Program-made: the position numbers and the translations under genes | Notes under the pieces: model-generated | Database searches by the model: none | Seen by the model: only the letters and a program-made list of their open reading frames with translations | Told to the model about the DNA's origin: nothing | Origin: Aromatoleum tolulyticum | Lineage (GTDB): Bacteria > Pseudomonadota > Gammaproteobacteria > Burkholderiales > Rhodocyclaceae | Direction: 5' to 3' | Length of the DNA: 64,000 bases | Assembly (NCBI RefSeq): GCF_900156155.1 | Contig: NZ_FTMD01000009.1 | Span: 124,001-188,000 of the forward strand | In this document: positions 48,061-57,600 of the stretch, piece by piece | Layout: the number at the start of each line of letters is the position of its first letter | Numbering within the stretch: position 1 is the first letter of the stretch

Positions 48061-48549
48061 TCACGCAGCCTTCTTCGGGTGAGACGTCACCGGGGCCATC
48101 ATTTTCGTCGTTGCGTCGCCGACCGCTTTGGCGTTGGCTTCGAACATGCTGTTCGTGTCCTTCACAAACTTGGAGAACATGTCGAACCCCGCATTCGAGC
48201 CGGCTTTGGCAGTTGCGTCGAAGCCGAGTGTCGCGAAGTACGAAGTCACGAGCTGGGTGACCTGCTGCTGCGAATCGGCAGCAATCTCCTGCACGCTGCG
48301 AAAGTAGGCTGCGCAGTGCTCGGTTGCCGGGGCGCTGATCGCGGTCTGCAAGTTCTTGAGCTCGCTGACGTCCTTGACCTGCAGCAGACTGTTCGACGCG
48401 GCGAAGGCGTCTTCCAGTGCGACGCGAGCCACATTCAGGTTCAGTGCAGCCAGTCGTTCGACGCCGGAAAAAGCGACCTGCGACAGCGCCATCAAAGCGT
48501 TGGTGTACGTCTTGGCAGCGCGGATCTGTTCGGGTGTGGTGGTTTGCAT
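48061..48549 (-). CDS. phaP: Phasin family protein (PHA granule-associated)
   Basis: 162 residues, helical: TYTNALMALSQVAFSGVERLAALN, VALEDAFAASNSLLQVKDVSEL. Phasin signature residues and length fit PhaP-type proteins that coat polyhydroxybutyrate granules. The C-terminal PKKAA tail is typical of betaproteobacterial phasins. Confidence 0.88.
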   Translation of the reverse strand: MQTTTPEQIRAAKTYTNALMALSQVAFSGVERLAALNLNVARVALEDAFAASNSLLQVKDVSELKNLQTAISAPATEHCAAYFRSVQEIAADSQQQVTQLVTSYFATLGFDATAKAGSNAGFDMFSKFVKDTNSMFEANAKAVGDATTKMMAPVTSHPKKAA

Positions 48550-48773
48550 TATTTCTTTCCTTGTGGGAATTGCTGCGTAAAGTGGTCTGGAATGAAATCA
48601 GCTCGGCATTGCTCGCTGTCTTCGGGTGCCAGTTTTTATGTTGCGACGCAGCACGCACAGACAGTGTGGCCCCATTGGGCTGAGAGTCAAGCGTTATATT
48701 TCGGGCCGGCAATGCGGAGCGAAATCTCCGATCTATAGTTAATGGGAGGGCCGTATCTGGGAGGGGTAAGGAT

Positions 48774-49070
48774 ATGCTCCGGAAATCGATGCTCATCGTG
48801 CCGTTCATGCTTTGCGGGAATCTCGCTGATGCCGGCGAAACCACGCGCGATGCGTCCCGTGGCGAGTTGTTGTACTCGACGCATTGCGAGGCGTGCCACA
48901 ACCTCGATGTCCATTGGCGGGACAAGCGGGTCGTCACCGACTGGAAAAGCCTGAGGCTGGAAGTGCGCCGCTGGCAGGATGTCGCCGGGGCGGGCTGGGG
49001 CAACGAGGACATCGAGGAGGTTGCGCGCTACCTGAATGCGCTGCACTACCGCTTCCCCGCCCCGCACTGA
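48774..49070 (+). CDS. Small monoheme c-type cytochrome-like protein
   Basis: 98 residues, ATG after GGGAGGGG. Signal peptide ends LADAGE; one CXXCH (CEACH, about residue 38). WRDKRVVTDWKSLRLEVRRW, then WGNEDIEEVARYLNALHYRF, resembles short diheme-reductase-associated cytochromes; the distal Met ligand is not evident, so the sixth ligand is uncertain. Confidence 0.8.
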   Translation: MLRKSMLIVPFMLCGNLADAGETTRDASRGELLYSTHCEACHNLDVHWRDKRVVTDWKSLRLEVRRWQDVAGAGWGNEDIEEVARYLNALHYRFPAPH

Positions 49071-49111
49071 GCGGGGACCCTGCAACGCCGATCGATTCGG
49101 GAGCTGAGAGC

Positions 49112-50053
49112 GTGGAATTCAGGGATTACTACCAGATCCTCGGAGTGGCGAAGACCGCGACCACCGATGAGGTCAAGAAGGCGTACCGCAGGCTCGCGCG
49201 CAAGTACCATCCGGATGTCAGCAAGGAGCCGGAAGCGGAAAAGCATATGAAGGAGGTCAACGAGGCCAACGCCGTGCTTTCCGATCCGGAAAAACGCGCG
49301 GCCTATGACCAGCTGGGCAGCCGTTACCGGGCCGGTCAGGAGTTTCAGCCGCCACCGGACTGGGACGCGGGATTCGAGTTTTCGGGACCCGGTCCGTCGC
49401 CCGCGGACGATGCGGACTTCAGCGACTTTTTCGCCAACCTGTTCGGCCACACGGGCCGCGCCCGGCATGGCGCCGACGACTTCCGCATGCGCGGCCAGGA
49501 CCGCCACGCCAAGATACTGATCGATCTGGCCGACACTTATCACGGCGCGACGCGGACGATCACCCTGCATGTCCCCCAGGCGGATGAACACGGCCGCGTC
49601 GGAGTCAGGGCGCACACCCTGCACGTGCGGATTCCCAAAGGCGTGAAGGAAGGCCAGCATATCCGCCTGAGCGGCCAGGGCAGCCCCGGCCTGGGCGGCA
49701 GCCCGGCGGGCGACCTGTTTCTGGAAGTGCAATTCGCGCCCGACGCACGCTATCGCATCGAGGGGCGGGATGTCTTTCAGACCATCCCGGTGACGCCGTG
49801 GGAAGCCGCGCTGGGGGCGTCCATCGAAGCGCCCACACCCTCGGGTCCGGTGCAGGTGAAAGTGCCTGGGGGCTCGCAAAGCGGCCGCAAACTGCGCCTG
49901 AAAGGACGCGGGATACCGGGAACGCCGCCGGGCGATCTGTATCTGGTACTGGACGTCGTGCTGCCTCCCGCAGACAGCGACAAGGCCCGCGAGATCTATG
50001 CAACGATGGCGCGGGAATTGGACTTCGATCCTCGCGGAAAGATGAGGGAGTGA
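49112..50053 (+). CDS. cbpA: DnaJ-type co-chaperone CbpA
   Basis: 313 residues from GTG at 49112. J domain with HPD: RDYYQILGVAKTATTDEVKK, ARKYHPDVSKEPEA. Gly/Phe-poor linker (GHTGRARHGADDFR), then two beta-sandwich client domains (LADTYHGATRTITLHVP onward). No zinc-finger repeats, as in CbpA rather than DnaJ. CbpM follows after three bases. Confidence 0.92.
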   Translation: MEFRDYYQILGVAKTATTDEVKKAYRRLARKYHPDVSKEPEAEKHMKEVNEANAVLSDPEKRAAYDQLGSRYRAGQEFQPPPDWDAGFEFSGPGPSPADDADFSDFFANLFGHTGRARHGADDFRMRGQDRHAKILIDLADTYHGATRTITLHVPQADEHGRVGVRAHTLHVRIPKGVKEGQHIRLSGQGSPGLGGSPAGDLFLEVQFAPDARYRIEGRDVFQTIPVTPWEAALGASIEAPTPSGPVQVKVPGGSQSGRKLRLKGRGIPGTPPGDLYLVLDVVLPPADSDKAREIYATMARELDFDPRGKMRE

Positions 50054-50056
50054 GCC

Positions 50057-50356
50057 GTGACGCAAAATGAGATCGTGACGGGCGTCCTGGTCGACGAAGT
50101 CACCCTGACCCTGGAAGAGGCGGCGCAAGCCTGCGGGGTCGAGCCGCAGTGGATTGTCGAGCGCGTCGAGGCCGGCTTTCTCGGCGACGGCTCGATGCAG
50201 ATGACGTACTGGCGCTTCGCCAGCCATGACCTGACGCGGGCCCGGCGCATGCGGCAGCTCGAATCCGCCTTCGATGCCGTGCCGGAACTGGCCGCCCTGG
50301 TGGTCGATCTGCTGGAGGAAGTCGAGCGTCTGAAGCGACAGGTCGGGTCCGCCTGA
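50057..50356 (+). CDS. cbpM: Chaperone modulator CbpM
   Basis: 99 residues, GTG start. LTLEEAAQACGVEPQWIVERVEAG is a MerR-like helix pair; the protein binds the J domain of CbpA and blocks it from DnaK. Adjacent position seals the call. Confidence 0.9.
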   Translation: MTQNEIVTGVLVDEVTLTLEEAAQACGVEPQWIVERVEAGFLGDGSMQMTYWRFASHDLTRARRMRQLESAFDAVPELAALVVDLLEEVERLKRQVGSA

Positions 50357-50430
50357 ATTGCCGGAACGCCCGGTCTTGGCGAGGCGCGGCGACGGCCCCC
50401 TGTGGTCGCCATCTTCCTCGATGCCGCCCC

Positions 50431-51519
50431 CTAGCCGGCGCCCCTGGCGAACTGTTTGGCCATGAAGGTCCACATCATGCGTGACGCGTCCGGGCCTTTC
50501 GGGTCACTGTAGCGCTGCCCCGCGGCGCCGCCACTCCACGCATGGCCAAGGCCGTTGACCTCGCATAGCGTCGCGACCAGCTGGCCGCGCGTTCGGAAGT
50601 CGGTGATCGTTGTGGCGTAGCGCGTGCCGCGCTGCACGGTGCGCGGCGTACCCGGCTTTGCACCCGCCCGCGCGGCCCACAGCCGTACCGCCTCGGCGCC
50701 ATTGCCGGGCGCGACGACGTAGTCGGCAGTGCCGTGGATGACCAGCAACGCTGGCGACCGTGTTCCGGCAGCGATTGGCGCGAGCGCAGTGCCTGCGACC
50801 CGGCGCCCGCGCATGGCCCGCAAGGCGGAGGCCGATGAATGCGCGACGCCCGTTCCAATACCCGAATGCATCGCAATCGCCCGAAAACGCTGGGGGTGAC
50901 GCACCGCCATCAGCGCGGCCATCCCTGCGCCCGCCGACAGCCCGGCCAACGCGATGCGCTCCGGGTCGACCGCGTGCAGCTGGCAAACCTGATCGATCGC
51001 CGCATCGATGGCGCCGGCCTCGGCCTGCGCCCGGCCGGAGCGCGTGTCATACCAGTTCCAGCAACCTTGCGCATTCGACAGGCGGTCCTGCTCGGGGTAC
51101 AGCACGAAGAAGCGTTCGCGCGCGGCGATGCGGTTCATCTTGCTGCTGGAGGCCAGGGCTTCCGCGCCCTGCCTGCAACCGTGCAGCATCACCACGAGCG
51201 GCAGGCGCTCGCCGCGCTGTACGCCGGGAGGCTTGTAGAGCCAGTAACGCCGGGCGCCTGCCGTGCCGATGGCGAGGCCCGCGCTCCAGTCGCCGACGGC
51301 CACCGACCCGCGGTTCTTTGCGACACGCCTGGTCGCCGTGCCTTTGGTCGCCGTGCGTCCGGCCAGCGGACGTTTGAGTGCTGCGGGCTTGCGTGCAGGC
51401 TTTGCCTTCAGCGCCTGGGTGATCGCCTTCGAGCCGGCGCGAATCGCCGTCCGCGTCATCGCGGTCAGTGCCCGCTGGAAGGATCGGCTTAAAAGGACAT
51501 TTCGCCTGCGTCCGGCCAT
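50431..51519 (-). CDS. PHB-depolymerase-like esterase (LpqC/type 1 catalytic domain)
   Basis: About 362 residues from ATG at 51517-51519 (MAGRRRNVLLSRSFQRAL). Basic, low-complexity N-terminus (about 1-75), then an alpha/beta hydrolase: LPLVVMLHGCRQGAEAL (oxyanion hole), nucleophile in ALAGLSAGAGM, and catalytic His in NGLGHAWSGG. CWNWYDTRSGRAQAEAG and HGTADYVVAPGN (catalytic Asp) are typical of PHB depolymerase family esterases. No signal peptide; the substrate may be intracellular or short-chain. Confidence 0.82.
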   Translation of the reverse strand: MAGRRRNVLLSRSFQRALTAMTRTAIRAGSKAITQALKAKPARKPAALKRPLAGRTATKGTATRRVAKNRGSVAVGDWSAGLAIGTAGARRYWLYKPPGVQRGERLPLVVMLHGCRQGAEALASSSKMNRIAARERFFVLYPEQDRLSNAQGCWNWYDTRSGRAQAEAGAIDAAIDQVCQLHAVDPERIALAGLSAGAGMAALMAVRHPQRFRAIAMHSGIGTGVAHSSASALRAMRGRRVAGTALAPIAAGTRSPALLVIHGTADYVVAPGNGAEAVRLWAARAGAKPGTPRTVQRGTRYATTITDFRTRGQLVATLCEVNGLGHAWSGGAAGQRYSDPKGPDASRMMWTFMAKQFARGAG

Positions 51520-51603
51520 GCCTATCGAGCCCGACCGATCGCGAGCGCGCCGCAACTTGAAGCACCGGCGGAGCCGCACCGCTGCAATGGCGGGCGTGCA
51601 TGC

Positions 51604-54600
51604 TCATTTCGCATGTACGCTCACCTCGACCAGGTGTTCCTGCCGGTCATCAAGCAGCGCAATCGCCTTGTCGGGTCGTTCGATGCCATCCACCGTCACG
51701 CGGTTCACGCCGCTTTCACCCAGGTCACCGACGCGCGTTTGCGCGACAGCGATGTGATAGACGGTATCGCGATAGCGGTAGTGGATCTTGTACGCGTGCC
51801 AGTCCGCGGGCAGGCAGGGGGCGAGATGCAGGGTGTCGCCCGCCAGCCTCAGGCCCAGCAGCGATTCCACGATCAGCCGGTACATCCAGCCGGCCGAGCC
51901 GGTATACCAGCTCCAGCCGCCGCGGCCGATGTGCGGCGCGAGCGCGTAGACGTCGGCCGCGACCACGTAGGGTTCCGTCTTGTAGGTGGCGACGCCCTGC
52001 GCCGACAGCGCGTGATTGACCGGGTTGATCAGGGTCAGCAGCTCCCACGCACGCGCGCCGTCACCCAGCGCGGCAAACGCCATGGCCGCCCAGATCGCCC
52101 CGTGGGTGTATTGCCCGCCGTTCTCGCGCACGCCCGGCACGTAGCCGCGGATGTAGCCGGGGTCCAGGGTCGACTTGTCGAAGGGCGGGTCGAGAAGCTG
52201 GACGAGCGCGTAGTCGCGGCGCACGAGGTGGTCGTCGACCGACTTCATAGCCATGCGCGAGCGCTCCGTGTCGCCGGCCCCGGACAGCACCGACCAGCTC
52301 TGCGAGATCGAATCGATGCGGCATTCGACGTTGCCCGCGGAGCCGAGCGGCGTGCCGTCGTCGAACCAGGCGCGGCGGTACCATTGGCCGTCCCAGGCGT
52401 GCTGCTCGATGTTCCGGCGCAGCTGCGCCCCCTCCTCCGCGCACAGGTCGGCGAAGGCTGCATCACCGTGCGCCCGCGCCACCCCGGCGAACTGCCTGAG
52501 CACTTCGCACAGGAAGAAGCCCAGCCAGACGCTCTCGCCCTTGCCCTTGATGCCCACCAGATTCATGCCGTCGTTCCAGTCGCCGGCGCCGATCAGCGGC
52601 AGCCCGTGCTCGCCGAAGCTCAGACCGTGGCGGATGGCGCGCACGCAGTGCTGGTACAGGCTGTCCACATCGACCGAGCGGCCGGGCAGATCGTAGTAGG
52701 AGTCGTCTTCCGGGTTGACCGGGCGGCCTTCGAGGAAGTGCACGGCCTCATCCAGCACCGCGAAGTCGCCGGTGCCCGTCACGTAGCGGCACACCGCCAG
52801 CGGTAGCCACAGGTAGTCGTCCGAACAGCGCGTGCGCACCCCGCGGCCTGCCGGCGGATGCCACCAGTGCTGGACGTCGCCCTCCTGGAACTGGCGGCTC
52901 GCGCACAGCAGCAGGTGCGCGCGCACCAGCGCGGGCTCGGCGTGGATCAGCGCCATCACGTCCTGCAACTGGTCGCGGAAACCGAAGGCGCCACCCGACT
53001 GGTAGTAACCGCTGCGCGCCCAGATGCGGCACGCCAGCGTCTGGTACACCAGCCAGCCATTGGTCAGCACATTCACGGACGGATCGGGCGTTTCCACCTG
53101 CACCGCGCCGAGCGTGTGCGTCCAGTGTTGCTGCACGGCTTCCAGCGCACCACGCGCGGCCAGGCTGCCGCGGAAGCGCTGCACGAGCTTGCCGGCGTCC
53201 TCGACGTTGCGCCCCGCGCCGAGCCGGAAGACGATGTCGCGCTCGTGCCCGTCGCCCAGCTCGAAACTCACCTGGATCGCGCCGCACGGGTCCAGGGCGG
53301 CGCCCACCTTGCCGGACAGGCGCGAACGGCCCATCGCTGCCGGATTGCGCAGGGTACCGTTGCGCCCGAGGAATTCCATGCGGTCGCCGCTCAGGTTGCG
53401 CGTCGGATCGTCCACGTCGAAGAAGGCCACCCGATCGGCAAACTCCATGCTGTACGGGTTGCGCGCGTAGAGCGCACCGCTGCGGGGGTCGATTTCGGTG
53501 CTGACATGCATGGCCGACTTCGCGCCGAGATCTCCCAGCACCCACTCGACGTAGCCGGTCACCGAGAGCCGGCGCGGACGCCCCGATTCGTTCCGGACTT
53601 TCAACACCGAAAACTTGACCGCGGCATCCAGCGCCACGAAGACGCGCAGTTCCGACCAGATGCCCGCGAATTGGGTCTCGAAAACGCTGTAGCCGAATCC
53701 GTGGCGCACGACGCAGGACGACTCCGCACCGGCAGGCAGCGGCGTGGGCGACCAGAACTGGCCGGTCTCTTCGTCGCGCAGGTACAGCGCTTCACCGCCC
53801 AGGTCGCTCACCGGGTCGTTGTGCCAGGGGGTGATGCGGTATTCGTGCGCGTTCTCGCTCCACGTGTAGGCGGCGCCGCTCTCCGAGACGATCGTCCCGA
53901 AGTGGGGGTTTGCGAGGACGTTCACCCACGGCGCCGGCGTCACCTCGCCGGGCGCGAGCGCCATGACGTACTCGCGCCCGTCGGGCGTGAATCCGCCGAG
54001 CCCGTTGAACAGGATCAGATCGCGGCGCGGCGCGGCGGTGGCGGACGAGCCCTCGGTGCGCGGCGTGCGACTCGGCACGAAGCGCGGCGGCCGTGGTTCC
54101 GCGAGGGGGCGACGATCGAGCTGTTCCACCAGCGTGCCGCGGCCGTCGGTGATGATGGCGCGCGCCACCGACTGCAGCAGGATGCGGTCTTCGCCCGACA
54201 TCTGCTCCGCCGGCCGCACGAAGATGCCCCCCGGCCGGTCGATCACGCTCGCCTCGATCCCCGAGGCGATCAGCCCCATGATCTGGTCCTGCAGGCGTTG
54301 CCGGTACCCGGAGTGCTCCTCGTTCCAGATCACCAGGTCCACCGCCAACCCCTTCAGCCGCCAATAGGCGTGGGCCTGCACGAGTTGGCGTACGAGATCG
54401 ATATTGGCCGAATCCCCGATCTGCAGCAGCACGATCGGCAGGTCGCCGGAGATGGCGTAACCCCATAGCCCCGACTGCCCGCGGCGGTTCTTGATCAGCA
54501 CCGCCGGGTCGGCGCGCAGGGAGGCGTTGGCGTGGATGACGGAGCTGGCCAGGCGCGCATGCAGTTGCGCATCGGCCTCGCTGGCATTGAGCTGCCGCAG

Positions 54601-57600
54601 CATGACCTGGCTGTGGGTCCACGTCAGGTCGAAGACGCGGTCCGCAAGGTGGCGGTCGAAGTATTTCTCGACCAGGCTCACCGCCGCATCGCGGGTATCG
54701 CTGATGCCCGACACGATGTCGATCGTGACCGCCTGTTCCGGATCGAGCGCGATGCGATGACGGATGGCGACGACCGGATCCAGCACCGAACCGTCGGTGC
54801 CCGAGAGCGGCCCCGGCTCGCCCATCGCCAGCGGATCGGCGGCGCTTCTCGTACGGCCGATGAAGCGCAGGCGATCGGTCTCGTAGGACGCTTCGCCGAC
54901 GGCCGCGCCATGCACCGCCATCAGGTGCAGCATCCACGGCACCTGCTCGCCGGCCGAGCGGGGCCGGCGCGTGCACAGGATCGCGCAGCGCTCGCGCAGG
55001 ATCTCGGTCTGCACGAAAAGATTGCTGAAGGCCGGATGCAGCGCATCCGCGGCCGGCGGCGCGATCACGACCTCGGCATAGCTCGTGACCTCGATCTCCC
55101 GACGCAGGCCCGAGCGATTGGTTATGCGGACCCGGCGCAGCTCGATATCGTCCTCGGGCGACACGACGATCTCGGTGTAGGTCTCGAAATCGCCATCGCC
55201 GCCGCCAACCGCATCGCGGCGGCGGAACTCGGCGCGCCCTTCGGAGAAGATCGCTTCGTAGGTTGCGGGGCGCTTGAGCGTCGGCTGATAGGCGGCCGAC
55301 CAGAACTCACCGCCTGCGCCGCCGGTCACTTCGCGGACATAGCAGAACGTTCCGCGGTTGTCGCAAGTGCCGTCTTCACGCCAGCGCGTGACGGCGAGGT
55401 CCTTCCACCGGCTGTAGCCACCCCCCGCGTTCGTGACCATCACGTGGTAGCGGCCGTTCGACAACAGCTGCACCTCGGGAATCGGCGTATGCGGGGTGTT
55501 GAACACCCGGATCTGCGTTTCCGCCGCGACCGACGTCGCGCGCACTTCCGAGAGTTGCGCGGTATGCGCAAACAAGGCCGTGGCTTTCGGGATGCGCTCC
55601 TGCAACAGGAGCATGATTGCCTGGAACAGGCGGTCCGACTCGAAGCGGCGCTGCATCGGACGGTCGAGCAGCAGGTAGGCGAGCGCCAGCAGGCTCATGC
55701 CCTGATGGTGGGCCATGAAGGAGCGCACCACCACATGCGATTGCCCGCGACGCTGGCGGGCCGGCGTGTAGTCGATCGCCTCGAAGAAGCCGAACTTGCC
55801 GAGAAAGCCCTCGGCCGCGAGCCGCTGCAGATTCAGGCATGCCTCCTCGGGCGCCACCATCAGCGCGAGCACCGAGGCATAGGGCGCGATCACCAGATCG
55901 TCGGCCAGCCCGCGCTTGAGTCCCAGCCCCGGCACGCCGAAGGCGCGGTACTGGTAATTGAGGTGCATGTCGACGGTGTTGTAGCCGGATTCCGAAATAC
56001 CCCACGGAACGCCGCGCTGGTCGCCGTACTCGATCTGTCGTGCCACCGCCGCCTTGCACGTCTGGTCGAGCAGCGTGTTGTCGTAGCTCGGCATCACCAG
56101 CAGCGGCATCAGGTATTCGAACATCGAACCGCTCCACGACAGCAGCACCGGCTCGCCACCGGTGGCGGTGAGCAGGCGTCCGAGCGTGAACCAGCTTTCC
56201 TGCGGCACCTGTCCCTGGGCAATGGCCACGAAACTGCACAGGCGTGCTTCGGAGGCCAGCAGATCGTAGTAACTCGCATCCAGGCGGCGCTCCTCCACGT
56301 TGTAACCGATGGTCAGCAGGTGCCGCGTCTTGTCGAACAGGAACTCATAGTCCATCGCTGCAAAGTCGCCGCATTGCAGCGCCAGGCGCTCGATGGCCGC
56401 GATCCTGTCCTGGGCGCGGGTGCTCCCTGCCGCCGCCAATTCGCGCAGGGTCGGGATGCCGCTCGGGTCGGCACATTCGGCGACACAATCGCCGACGCGT
56501 TCGGCGACATGCGCCTCCGCCCGATCCGGCGCCGCCGGTGGCGCCAGCCACGGGGCAAGAAAGTACAGCTCGTCCAGCGCCTCGCGGCATTGCCGCTCCA
56601 GCGCCTGCGCCCATCCCCGCGCCTCCTCCGCCTTCGCATCCCGCTCGGGCAGCGGGCCATCCCCGACATCGAGGCCGGCGACGACCCGCGCAGCGAGTTC
56701 GCCAGCGCCGGTCGCCAGGCGCATCAGGGTGGATTGCGCCGCGGCGAGGGTATCCGGGGGGGCGGCGGAGGCCGCTTCCAAGGCGCTCCTGAACTCCGTC
56801 CACGCGCCCGCAGCCGCCTTGCCCGTCGTCGTCTCGGCGACATCCGCGAAAACCGTGAGCGTGTCGCGCAGGCCGTCGAACAGTTGCCCCGTCAGGATCC
56901 TTTCATCGGCCAGCGCGAGCAGCCCGGCACGCAAGGTCAGCAGGTGGCCGGCGAGGTTGCCGCTGTCCACGGTCGACACATACAGCGGCGGCAAGGGGTG
57001 CAGCGTCTGGGTGTCGTACCAGTTGTAGAAATGCCCCCGGTGCCGCTCCAGCGCGTTCATCGTGCGCAGGGTGCTGGTCGTGCGCTCGATCAGTCGTCCG
57101 GCCGTGATGTAGCCGAAGTCGTACGCGGACAGATTCGCCAGCAAGGCCATCCCGATATTCGTCGGCGACGTGCGATGCGCCACCGCGGCAACGCGATACT
57201 CCTGATAATTGTCCGGCGGCAGCCAGTGGTCGTCCGCACCGACGAAGGTGTCGAAAAACGCCCAGGTGCGGCGCGCCAGCGCACGCAGGAAGAAGGACTG
57301 GTCGGGCGTCAGGGCCGCCGCGCGGCGCGCCAGCGGGCGGCTGATCCACCATGCTATGCCGGGCGACGCGAACCACAGCAGCAGGACCGGGCCCGCCGCC
57401 ACCAGCACCATCGGCGCTGCAACCCCCAGCCAAGCCGCCGTCGCCGCGGCAAGTACGGGGCCCGCCCACATCGACCGCCAGCACGCGGCAGCCTCGCTGC
57501 GGTCGCGCTCGCCCAACTCGCGATCGACTTCGCTCGACGGTTTCCATTCGAGCAGCCGTCTGCGCCCGACGAGCATCCGCCAGGCCGTGCGCACGATCGC

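Noticed and set aside
48654-48660. CGCACAG half-site upstream of the phasin gene
   Set aside because: The other half is not recognisable and no -10 at the expected distance.
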